This document shows, one piece after another, positions 16,967 through 24,468 of a stretch of DNA of 64,000 bases. The stretch's first letter is position 1. Every line of letters starts with the position of its first letter. The notes under the pieces were generated by a model, which saw nothing but the letters and a program-made list of their open reading frames with translations, was not told the origin of the DNA and searched no databases. This stretch comes from Synechococcus sp. CBW1108 (GTDB taxonomy: Bacteria > Cyanobacteriota > Cyanobacteriia > PCC-6307 > Cyanobiaceae). The DNA lies in the NCBI RefSeq assembly GCF_015840335.1, contig NZ_CP060395.1:2517277-2581276 (forward strand), written 5' to 3'. A program made the position numbers and the translations under genes.

Positions 16967-17728
16967 TTGAGTTCCGCTGCCCCATCCCGTCAGGATCCAG
17001 CCATTGCCAGCCCCGGGGGGATCCACCCCCTGGTGGATCGCCTGGCAGGGCTGATCCGCCAGGCCTGGCTGGAACTGCCCGAGTTGGCCCCCCTGGCAGT
17101 CAACCCCGAACTTGAGGCCATCAGCGGCAGCCTGGATGGGGAGGCCCTGTTCATCCGCAATGAATTGCGCCAGTGCCGCGGCCTGCGCAAGCTGCACCTG
17201 GAGACGGCCCGGCTCGGCTCTGGTTTGCAGATCTTGCACTGCGTACTCTTCCCCGATCCGCGTTTTGATCTGCCCATCTTCGGTGCAGACATCGTGGCTG
17301 GCCCGGCCGGAGTTTCCGCCGCCATCGTCGATCTCTCCCCGGTAGGGCCAGCCCTGCCGGCTGGCATCAGCGCCGCCCTCGCCGCCCGGCCCCGGGTTGG
17401 CTTCAGCCAGGAGCGAGAACTGCCTGGCTGGGGGTCGATTTTTTCCCCCTTTGTGCGCTTTGTGCGCCCCACCAGCCCGGCGGAGGAAACGGCCTTTCTC
17501 GCGGAGGTCTCAGGCCTGCTGGAGGTGTTGACGGCGGCAATCAATTCGGCCAGCGCCGAGCCGCCGCAGCATCCGGCTACGGTTGAGCGATGGCAGGGCC
17601 AGCTCCACTATTGCAAGCAGCAGAAACAAAACGACAAAACCCGCAGGGTGCTGGAGAAGGCTTTCAACCCCGCCTGGGCGGACCGCTACATCGAGGAACT
17701 GCTCTTCGACGATCCGCCGGCTCCGTGA
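16967..17728 (+). CDS. pcyA: Phycocyanobilin:ferredoxin oxidoreductase
   Basis: PcyA reduces biliverdin IX-alpha by four electrons from ferredoxin to phycocyanobilin, the phycobilisome chromophore. Catalytic residues known from Synechocystis PcyA (Glu76, His88, Asp105) are matched with identical spacing as Glu79 (LHLET), His91 (ILHCV) and Asp108 (FGAD). [19 protein letters not shown] is the conserved C-terminal segment. The start is taken as TTG at 16967, because no ATG or GTG lies in frame between it and the preceding region. That gives 253 residues. The stop overlaps the GTG of the next gene, a membrane fusion protein. Confidence 0.93.
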   Translation: MSSAAPSRQDPAIASPGGIHPLVDRLAGLIRQAWLELPELAPLAVNPELEAISGSLDGEALFIRNELRQCRGLRKLHLETARLGSGLQILHCVLFPDPRFDLPIFGADIVAGPAGVSAAIVDLSPVGPALPAGISAALAARPRVGFSQERELPGWGSIFSPFVRFVRPTSPAEETAFLAEVSGLLEVLTAAINSASAEPPQHPATVERWQGQLHYCKQQKQNDKTRRVLEKAFNPAWADRYIEELLFDDPPAP

Positions 17729-18663
17729 AAAGGGCGCTCACGGCCGTGCCGAGCTGGGCCTGGTGGCTTGGCGGCGGGGTTCTGCTGCTGTTGCTGGTGG
17801 TGGGCATCACCCGCCACCAGCGCCCTGCCCAGGCCCCCCCCCCGGCCGTTCCGGTCCAGCCTGGTCGGCCGGAGCCGGTAGCAGCCCTCGGCCGCCTGGA
17901 ACCCGACGGGGATGTGCGCGTGCTGGCCGCGCCGATCAGTGGCATTGGCAGCAGTCCGCGGATCAGCCAGTTGCTGGTGGAGGAGGGCGATGAGGTGCGC
18001 CAGGGCCAGTTGCTGGCCAGTTTTGATTCGGGCCCCAGCCTGCGGGCCCAGCAGGGGTTGCTCGCCGCCCGAATTGGCAATCTCGACCAGCGCCTGGCGG
18101 TCCAGACCCGAGACATCCACCGCTATCGCAGCCTGAGCCGCTCCGGGGCCATACCCAGCGGCGAATTGGACACCCGGGAAACGGCCCTGCTCGCCCTCCA
18201 GGGGGAGCGCCGGGAGGCCTGGTTGGAACTGCAGAAGGTCTACAGGGAACTCGAGCTCACCGAGCTGCGAGCCCCCATTGACGGCACCGTATTGAAGTTG
18301 CATGCCCGGGTGGGGGAGCGTCCTGGGGACAGGGGTGTGCTCGAGCTTGGGGCCAGCAGCCGGATGCAGGCCCTGGTTGAGGTTTACGAAAGCGATGTGG
18401 GCCGGGTGCGTCCCGGCCAGCCGGTCACCTTGATCAGCGAAAACGGAGGTTTCCAGGGCGAGCTCCAGGGTCGGGTGATCCGGATCAGCCCCCAGGTGAG
18501 GCAACGCACCTTGCTCTCCACCGACCCCACCGGCGACGCGGATGCCCGCATTGTCGAGGTGCGGGTGGCCCTTGCCCCAGCCGATAGCCAGCGGGTGCGC
18601 GCCCTGACGGGCCTGAAGGTGATTGCCCGCCTCGGGGCCGGCAGCTCCCCGCCAGGTCGCTGA
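17725..18663 (+). CDS. devB: DevB-type membrane fusion protein of an ABC exporter
   Basis: The 312-residue HlyD-type adaptor has an N-terminal membrane anchor (about 11-27, [15 protein letters not shown]). A lipoyl-like half ([35 protein letters not shown]) follows, with a helical hairpin and then [18 protein letters not shown]. It would link the DevC permease to the outer membrane side. In heterocyst formers DevBCA exports glycolipids. This appears to be a unicellular strain, so the cargo is open. The GTG at 17725 overlaps the pcyA stop (GTGA) and its stop overlaps devC, so pcyA-devBCA may be one transcript. Confidence 0.85.
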   Translation: MKRALTAVPSWAWWLGGGVLLLLLVVGITRHQRPAQAPPPAVPVQPGRPEPVAALGRLEPDGDVRVLAAPISGIGSSPRISQLLVEEGDEVRQGQLLASFDSGPSLRAQQGLLAARIGNLDQRLAVQTRDIHRYRSLSRSGAIPSGELDTRETALLALQGERREAWLELQKVYRELELTELRAPIDGTVLKLHARVGERPGDRGVLELGASSRMQALVEVYESDVGRVRPGQPVTLISENGGFQGELQGRVIRISPQVRQRTLLSTDPTGDADARIVEVRVALAPADSQRVRALTGLKVIARLGAGSSPPGR

Positions 18664-19835
18664 TGTTTGCCCGCCTGTGGCAGGGCCGCCGCATCCCCTT
18701 GGCCTGGTTGTTGCTCACCCGTCAGCCGATGCGCCTGCTGGTGGCCCTGGCCGGCATTGCCTTTGCCGGCATTTTGATGTTCATGCAGCTGGGCTTCCGC
18801 GATGGCCTCTTCGATGCCAGCGTGACGATCCATCGCCTGCTCGATGCCGATCTGGTGCTGATCAGCCCCCGCTCCAGCAGCTCGGTGAGCATGGCGGGGT
18901 TCCCCCGGCGCCGGCTGGTGCAGGCCATGGCCGATCCCGCCGTGGTCGGCATCACGCCGGTGCATTGGAACCTGCTGCTCTGGCGCAATCCTGAAAACCG
19001 CGCCACCCGTTCAATCCTCACCCTGGGCTTTGAGCCAGCCGACCCCCTGTTCACCGATCCTTCCCTGGCCCGCAAGGCGAAGTTGCTGCAAGACCGGGGC
19101 CGGGTGCTGTTCGACGAGCTCTCCCGGCCCGAATTCGGGCCGGTGGCCGCTTGGTTCCGCTCCGGCCGCACCGTGGAAAGTGAAATCAGTGGTCAGCGGG
19201 TGCGGGTGGCGGGCCTGGTGGCGCTTGGCACCTCCTTCGGCGCCGACGGCAACCTGCTCACCAGCCACGAAACCTACCTGCGCCTGTTGCCCAACACCCC
19301 GCCCGGCAGCATTGAGGTGGGCCTTATCCGGCTTGCGCCCGGCTCAGATCCGGCTGAAGTGGCGGCTCGGCTCAAACAGCGGCTGCCCGCCGACGTCACC
19401 GTGCTCACCAAGGACGGCTTCATCGCCTTTGAGCAGGATTACTGGCGTTCCAGTACCTCGATCGGCTTCATCTTCACCCTCGGCGCCGCCATGGGCTTTG
19501 TGGTGGGCTGCGTGATCGTCTACCAGATCCTCTACTCCGATGTGAGTGATCACCTGCCCGAATACGCCACCTTGATGGCCATGGGCTACCGGCTGACCAG
19601 CCTGCTTGGGGTGGTGGCCCGCGAGGGCCTGCTGCTGGCCACCTTCGGCTACCTGCCGGCCTACGCGGCCGGTCAGGGGCTGTATCTCGTGGTGCGCAAT
19701 GCCACCCAGCTGCCGGTGACGATGGACACCACCAGGGCCATGACCGTTTTCATCATGATCCTGGTGATGTGTATGGGTTCGGCCCTGCTGGCCATGCGCA
19801 AGCTGGCCGATGCGGATCCGGCGGAGATCTTCTGA
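18663..19835 (+). CDS. devC: DevC-type ABC exporter permease
   Basis: The 390-residue protein has one N-terminal span (LVALAGIAFAGILMFMQLGF), a large extracytoplasmic domain, and three C-terminal spans typical of MacB/FtsX-like DevC permeases. YQILYSDVSDHLPEYATLMA with the following AMGY is the characteristic coupling region. It is the membrane part of the exporter formed with the devB and devA products. It overlaps both neighbours by one or a few bases (TGATG at the devA junction). Confidence 0.9.
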   Translation: MFARLWQGRRIPLAWLLLTRQPMRLLVALAGIAFAGILMFMQLGFRDGLFDASVTIHRLLDADLVLISPRSSSSVSMAGFPRRRLVQAMADPAVVGITPVHWNLLLWRNPENRATRSILTLGFEPADPLFTDPSLARKAKLLQDRGRVLFDELSRPEFGPVAAWFRSGRTVESEISGQRVRVAGLVALGTSFGADGNLLTSHETYLRLLPNTPPGSIEVGLIRLAPGSDPAEVAARLKQRLPADVTVLTKDGFIAFEQDYWRSSTSIGFIFTLGAAMGFVVGCVIVYQILYSDVSDHLPEYATLMAMGYRLTSLLGVVAREGLLLATFGYLPAYAAGQGLYLVVRNATQLPVTMDTTRAMTVFIMILVMCMGSALLAMRKLADADPAEIF

Positions 19836-20527
19836 TGGCACCGATGGTGCGCCTCTGCGCTCTCAAGCATCACTTCGGCAGCGGCGCCATGCGTCGCCAG
19901 GTGCTCATTGATATCAGTCTCAGTGTGGAGGCCGGTGAGGTGGTGCTGCTGACGGGCCCCTCCGGCTGCGGCAAGACCACCCTGCTGACCTTGATCGGTG
20001 CCCTGCGCCAGGTTCAGGAGGGTTCGGTGCAGGTGTTCGGCGAGGAGTTGCGGGGCGCCAGCGCTGCCGCCAGGCTGCGCCTGCGCCGCCGGATCGGCAT
20101 GATCATCCAGGGGCACAACCTGCTGCGCTGCCTCAGTGCCGAGCAGAACGTGCAGATGGGCGCCGACCTGCTTGAGGGCCTCAGCTATCGGGCCCGGCGC
20201 GACCGCTCCCGCGAATGGCTGCGCGCCGTCGGCCTCCAGGACCACCTGGGCAAATTGCCCCATGACCTCTCCGGAGGCCAGAAGCAGCGGGTGGCCATAG
20301 CCCGGGCCCTGGCGGCCAGGCCCGAACTGCTGCTGGCGGATGAACCGACTGCCTCGCTCGATTCCCGCACCGGCCGTGAGGTGGTGGAGCTGCTTAAGGG
20401 ACTGGCCAAGGACCAGGGCTGCGGCGTGCTGATGGTCACCCACGATCCCCGCATTCTCGATGTGGCCGACCGCCTGGTGCAGATGGAGGATGGCCGACTC
20501 AGCCAGGGGGCCTATGCGATTGATTAG
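19835..20527 (+). CDS. devA: DevA-type ABC exporter ATPase
   Basis: The 230-residue ATPase drives the DevBC exporter. Visible motifs are Walker A (GPSGCGKTT), the Q-loop at IIQGHNLL, the signature LSGGQKQR, Walker B (LLLADEPT) and the H-loop THD. The GQKQR variant and the overall length fit the MacB/LolD/DevA group. The ATG at 19835 overlaps the devC stop. No terminator is obvious directly after it; the next gene starts 35 bp further on. Confidence 0.9.
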   Translation: MAPMVRLCALKHHFGSGAMRRQVLIDISLSVEAGEVVLLTGPSGCGKTTLLTLIGALRQVQEGSVQVFGEELRGASAAARLRLRRRIGMIIQGHNLLRCLSAEQNVQMGADLLEGLSYRARRDRSREWLRAVGLQDHLGKLPHDLSGGQKQRVAIARALAARPELLLADEPTASLDSRTGREVVELLKGLAKDQGCGVLMVTHDPRILDVADRLVQMEDGRLSQGAYAID

Positions 20528-20562
20528 GCTTGTGTTCTGACCCACCCCAGGTTGCCTTCCGC

Positions 20563-20718
20563 ATGTCCAAGCGCAGAAATCTCAAGAAGGAAAAGCAGGA
20601 GCGCAACCGCGCCTACGCCCGCAAGTTCAAGAAGCGCAAGCTGCGCAACGACGGCCGGGGCGAGGGCGCCGGTAATGGCGTGACTGGCACCGCCAACAAC
20701 GGTGGCGCCGCTGATTGA
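20563..20718 (+). CDS. Small highly basic protein, unknown function
   Basis: This 51-residue protein starts MSKRRNLKKEKQERNRAYAR. Its first half is almost entirely Lys, Arg and Glu, and its tail is Gly/Asn-rich. The lysine-rich helix suggests binding to nucleic acid or ribosomes, but this is only inferred from charge. An intrinsic terminator follows 25 bp downstream, which supports it as a real gene ending the devBCA-side transcript. Confidence 0.7.
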   Translation: MSKRRNLKKEKQERNRAYARKFKKRKLRNDGRGEGAGNGVTGTANNGGAAD

Positions 20719-20743
20719 TCAGCGCCTCTAACGCCTTGCTTGG

Positions 20744-20767
20744 GGGATCCGCAGGGATCCCTTTTTT
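20744..20767 (+). terminator. Intrinsic terminator after the small basic-protein gene
   Basis: A perfect 7-bp stem (GGGATCC paired with GGATCCC) with a short GCAG loop is followed by six T residues. It separates the devBCA-small protein unit from the downstream glycosyltransferase gene. Confidence 0.85.
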
Positions 20768-20791
20768 CTTGTTCAGCCCACCTGGCGAGCC

Positions 20792-21745
20792 ATGTTCCTG
20801 AGCGTCGTCATCCCCACCTACAACCGGCTGCCAATCCTGCGCAAGTGTCTGCTGGCCCTGGAAGACCAGCAGCTGGCCGCCCCGATAACGGGCTATGAGG
20901 TGGTGTTGGTGGACGACGGCTCCACCGATGCCACCTTGAGCTGGCTGGCTGACCATGCAGCAGCGCTGCCCCACCTACGGCTGATCAGGCAGGAGCATGG
21001 GGGGCCAGCTGCAGCCCGCAACCGGGGGGTGCAAGGGGCAAGGGGCGATGTAATCGTCTTCATCGACAGCGATCTGGTGGTTACCCCCAGCTTCCTGAGT
21101 TGCCACGCCCAGGCCCTGCAACGCCACTGGAGCCGGCCCGGTCATCGCCCTTGCTTCACCTATGGCGCAGTGATCAACACGGCCAACTTTGACCATCCCA
21201 CCGGCGAGCCCCACAAGCTGCGCGATCTCTCCTTCGCCTATTTCGCCACGGGCAACGTGGCCATCGAGCGCCAGCTGCTGGAGCGGGCGGGCCTGTTCGA
21301 CACCCGCTTCCGGCTCTATGGCTGGGAAGACCTCGAACTCGGTGAACGGCTGCGCCGGCTGGGCGTTGTGCTGGTGCGCTGCCCCGAGGCGGTTGGCTAC
21401 CACTGGCATCCGGCCCTGCGACTGGAGCAGATCCCCGATTTGATTCGGGTGGAGCGGGAGCGGGCGAAAATGGGCCTGGTGTTTTTCCTCAAGCACCCCA
21501 CCCTGCGGGTGAGATTCATCGTCCAGTACACCTGGTTGCATCTTCTGCTCTGGGAGCTTCTCACCCTGGGTGGCCTGCTCAACGAGCGCAGTTTGAGGCC
21601 CCTGCTCGCCTGGCTGATCCGCGTCGGCCAGGCCGCCATGGCGATGGAATTGCTGCGACTGCCACTCAACCGCCTCGGGGTCAGGAGCCTGTTTGCTGAG
21701 GCCCGGATCCTCGCTGCCACCAAGGTTCAAAGCAGCCCGATTTGA
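20792..21745 (+). CDS. Family 2 glycosyltransferase
   Basis: This 317-residue GT-A-fold enzyme transfers a sugar from a nucleotide donor. The N-terminus MFLSVVIPTYNRLPILRKCL, the motif VDDGSTD and the metal-binding IDSDLV are typical. GWEDLELGERLRRLG is the acceptor-side ED motif of GT2 enzymes. The C-terminal third is hydrophobic and may associate with the membrane. Donor and acceptor cannot be set. It starts right after the terminator and precedes rpsB. Confidence 0.85.
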   Translation: MFLSVVIPTYNRLPILRKCLLALEDQQLAAPITGYEVVLVDDGSTDATLSWLADHAAALPHLRLIRQEHGGPAAARNRGVQGARGDVIVFIDSDLVVTPSFLSCHAQALQRHWSRPGHRPCFTYGAVINTANFDHPTGEPHKLRDLSFAYFATGNVAIERQLLERAGLFDTRFRLYGWEDLELGERLRRLGVVLVRCPEAVGYHWHPALRLEQIPDLIRVERERAKMGLVFFLKHPTLRVRFIVQYTWLHLLLWELLTLGGLLNERSLRPLLAWLIRVGQAAMAMELLRLPLNRLGVRSLFAEARILAATKVQSSPI

Positions 21746-21747
21746 TA

Positions 21748-21833
21748 GAGTGATCAAGTTCAAATCACTCCGCACACCTGCGTGTTTCGGGTGATCCGAG
21801 CGAGTTCTCCCATCGGCCATCCGTGCCGGATGG
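21748..21833 (+). promoter_or_regulatory. rpsB leader with two hairpins
   Basis: The 143-bp gap before rpsB holds two inverted repeats: GAGTGAT/ATCACTC (21748-21770, 9-base loop) and CCATCCG/CGGATGG (21817-21833, 3-base loop). Neither is followed by a T-run. Leaders upstream of rpsB regulate S2/EF-Ts synthesis in several bacteria, so this may be such a leader. I did not match it to a known RNA family. Confidence 0.4.
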
Positions 21834-21888
21834 ACAGCTTCGGATCCCTGGCAGGTGGAGGCAAACCCGAAACCCCCCACACCCCACC

Positions 21889-22602
21889 ATGGCTGTCGTC
21901 ACTCTCTCCGAAATGATGGAGGCGGGCGCCCACTTCGGGCACCAGACCCGTCGCTGGAACCCGAAGATGTCGCGCTACATCTATTGCGCGCGCAATGGCG
22001 TACACATCATTGATCTTGTGCAGACAGCCGTCTGCATGAACAACGCCTACAAATGGACCCGCAGCGCCGCCCGCAGTGGCAAACGCTTCCTGTTCGTCGG
22101 CACCAAGAAGCAGGCCTCTGAGGTGATCGCCCTTGAGGCCAACCGCTGCGGGGCCTCCTACGTCAACCAGCGCTGGCTGGGCGGCATGCTCACCAATTGG
22201 ACCACCATGCGGGCCCGCATCGACCGTCTCAAAGACCTGGAGCGGATGGAGAGCTCAGGTGCCATCGCCCTGCGCCCCAAGAAGGAAGCGGCGGTGCTGC
22301 GCCGCGAGCTGGAGAGGCTCCAAAAATATCTCGGCGGCCTCAAAAACATGCGCCGCCTGCCCGACGTGGTGGTGCTGGTGGATCAGCGCCGGGAAACCAA
22401 CGCCGTGCTCGAGGCGCGTAAATTGGATATCCCGCTGGTGTCGATGCTTGACACCAACTGCGACCCCGATCTCTGCGACGTGCCGATTCCCTGCAACGAC
22501 GACGCCGTGCGCTCGGTGCAGCTGGTGCTCGGGCGCCTGGCTGATGCGATCAACGAAGGTCGTCAGGGTGCCCATGACCAGGGCCGTGAAGAGGAGGGCT
22601 GA
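21889..22602 (+). CDS. rpsB: 30S ribosomal protein S2
   Basis: S2 binds the 30S subunit between head and body and is needed for S1 binding. The 237-residue protein shows the S2 signature [30 protein letters not shown] and [29 protein letters not shown] and [13 protein letters not shown] are also conserved. The ATG at 21889 was chosen because the longer frame upstream lies in the leader. tsf follows after 43 bp, the classical rpsB-tsf pair. Confidence 0.97.
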   Translation: MAVVTLSEMMEAGAHFGHQTRRWNPKMSRYIYCARNGVHIIDLVQTAVCMNNAYKWTRSAARSGKRFLFVGTKKQASEVIALEANRCGASYVNQRWLGGMLTNWTTMRARIDRLKDLERMESSGAIALRPKKEAAVLRRELERLQKYLGGLKNMRRLPDVVVLVDQRRETNAVLEARKLDIPLVSMLDTNCDPDLCDVPIPCNDDAVRSVQLVLGRLADAINEGRQGAHDQGREEEG

Positions 22603-22645
22603 TCCCTCCAACCCCCTATCTATTTTTTCCGTTCCCCATCCCCCC

Positions 22646-23305
22646 ATGGCTGAGATTTCGGCAAAGCTCGTCAAGGAACTGCGCGACCAAACCGGCGCAG
22701 GAATGATGGACTGCAAGAAGGCCCTCACGGAATGTTCCGGCGATGCCTCTAAGGCCGTCGAATGGCTGCGCCAGAAAGGGATTGCCACCGCTGAGAAGAA
22801 GTCGGGTCGCGTTGCGGCCGAAGGTGCCATCGGCAGCTACATCCATACGGGCGCCCGCGTCGGTGTGCTGGTGGAGGTCAACTGCGAAACCGACTTCGTC
22901 GCCCGGGGCGAAGTTTTCCAGGAGCTGCTGCGCAATGTGGCCATGCAGATTGCGGCCTGCCCGAGCGTCGAATACGTGAGCGTTGACCAGATTCCTGCGG
23001 CGGTTTCCGATCGTGAGAAGGCCATTGAGATGGGTCGCGATGACCTGGCGGGCAAGCCAGACCAGATGAAGGTCAAGATCGTCGAGGGGCGAATTGGCAA
23101 ACGACTCAAGGAACTGGCTCTGCTGGACCAACCCTTCATTAAGGACAGTTCCGTCACCGTGGCCGAAATGGTGAAGCAGGTGGCAGGCAAGGTGGGCGAA
23201 AACATCCAGGTGCGTCGCTTCAACCGCTTCACCCTTGGTGAGGGCATTGAGGTGGAGAAAGCTGATTTCGCCGCTGAGGTGGCAGCGATGTCCCAGGCCA
23301 GCTGA
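22646..23305 (+). CDS. tsf: Elongation factor Ts
   Basis: EF-Ts exchanges GDP for GTP on EF-Tu. The 219-residue protein has the N-terminal UBA-like domain ([20 protein letters not shown]) and the core TDFVAR motif ([18 protein letters not shown]). A single-domain core makes it shorter than the E. coli protein, as is usual in cyanobacteria. It is co-directional with rpsB. The next gene starts only 11 bp after its stop. Confidence 0.96.
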   Translation: MAEISAKLVKELRDQTGAGMMDCKKALTECSGDASKAVEWLRQKGIATAEKKSGRVAAEGAIGSYIHTGARVGVLVEVNCETDFVARGEVFQELLRNVAMQIAACPSVEYVSVDQIPAAVSDREKAIEMGRDDLAGKPDQMKVKIVEGRIGKRLKELALLDQPFIKDSSVTVAEMVKQVAGKVGENIQVRRFNRFTLGEGIEVEKADFAAEVAAMSQAS

Positions 23306-23316
23306 GCGGGCGCTCC

Positions 23317-24468
23317 TTGCTGGTTCTGGAGGCCGCAGCCCGCCAGCTCAAGGAGCTGGAAGGCCAGCTGCTGGCATCCAATCCGAAGCTGGAAAACCAC
23401 CTAGCCCTCTACCTCCAGGTGTTGCGCGATGGCCTGCTGGCAGCAGTCCAGCAGGCCTGCTTCCATCTGGCAACCCAGGTCTACCCCGACCGCTACGGCG
23501 GCCTGGAGCCTTCCAGCCGCCTGTTGTTGCACCGGCGGCTGGTTCAGCTGGTGCAGCGCACCAACGGCCTGCTCAGCTTGGAGCGGGTCGTGGGTCACGC
23601 CGCCCAGATCGCCCGGCAGCAGCAGCGGGAGCGGCGCAGCCAGCGGCGCCGGGTGCTCGACTCGATTGCCGAGTTCGGGGCCGAGCAGGAGGAGGGGCCA
23701 GAGCAAGGGCCGGAGAAAGGCACGGAGAAATGGCCCGAGCAAGGGCCAGAGGGCTCGGTCCACCTGGGTATGGCCTTGCCGATAGCCTCAGATTTCCTTA
23801 CCCCCCGGGTTGAGCGCCCCCAGCCAGCTGGGCCCGTCAAATTCGATGGGGAGGGAGATGGCGATGACGATAGGGAGGGCGATGGAGATGGGGAAAGCGA
23901 TGGCGATGGCGGCCAGGATTCCATGCTTTCGGTTTTGGCTGAGGTCTTCCAGGATTGGCAGGGCAAGGCCCCTACCCCCGCTCCAACTCCATGGGATGGG
24001 GAGGGGCTGCCAGCCACCCCAGACATGCTTTTGGCCTGGATTGGTGGTTTCGAGCTGGCCCTCAGTCGTCGCCTGCGCAACCTCTCCCATGCCCTCAATG
24101 GGGAGCTGCTGCGGCTTGGCATCAGCCGCACCGTGGTGCCGTTGAACCTGCTGGATGCGGCCCTCGCCGGGGAGCTTGAGCTGGTGGAAGCTCCAGCCAA
24201 CCTGTTGCGCTTGCCCCTGCCCCTGGGGATAGAACCCGACCTGGGGCGCATTGAGGCGATGGCGGTTTTGCTGCGGCCGGCGGATCTCGAACTCGAGCTA
24301 GCCAAACTGCGCACCTGCCGCACCCGCATCCAGCAGCATGTCCACGAAGTGCGCAGAATGGCTCAGCACTATCGCCGTATCCAGCGGCGCGTTCAGGCGC
24401 TCGAGGCGGAACAGTTGTGGCTGCAGGACATCAACCCAGCCCCGCCAGCGCCGAGCCTGCCGCCCTAG
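23317..24468 (+). CDS. Conserved-looking hypothetical protein with acidic repeat linker
   Basis: The 383-residue protein (TTG start at 23317, as no ATG is near) has three parts. There is a helical N-terminal domain (about 1-110), a low-complexity linker, and a helical C-terminal domain with LRTCRTRIQQHVHEVRRM near the end. The linker holds GPE/KGTE-type repeats (around 23690-23757) and then a run rich in Gly, Asp and Glu (GEGDGDDDREGDGDGESDGD). I know no function. The 3' end overlaps recG by 52 bp, so it is probably co-transcribed with tsf and recG. Confidence 0.7.
   Translation: MLVLEAAARQLKELEGQLLASNPKLENHLALYLQVLRDGLLAAVQQACFHLATQVYPDRYGGLEPSSRLLLHRRLVQLVQRTNGLLSLERVVGHAAQIARQQQRERRSQRRRVLDSIAEFGAEQEEGPEQGPEKGTEKWPEQGPEGSVHLGMALPIASDFLTPRVERPQPAGPVKFDGEGDGDDDREGDGDGESDGDGGQDSMLSVLAEVFQDWQGKAPTPAPTPWDGEGLPATPDMLLAWIGGFELALSRRLRNLSHALNGELLRLGISRTVVPLNLLDAALAGELELVEAPANLLRLPLPLGIEPDLGRIEAMAVLLRPADLELELAKLRTCRTRIQQHVHEVRRMAQHYRRIQRRVQALEAEQLWLQDINPAPPAPSLPP

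Noticed and set aside
22133-22645. N-terminal extension in frame with tsf
   Set aside because: It overlaps rpsB out of frame and contains no EF-Ts sequence; the standard N-terminus is at 22646.
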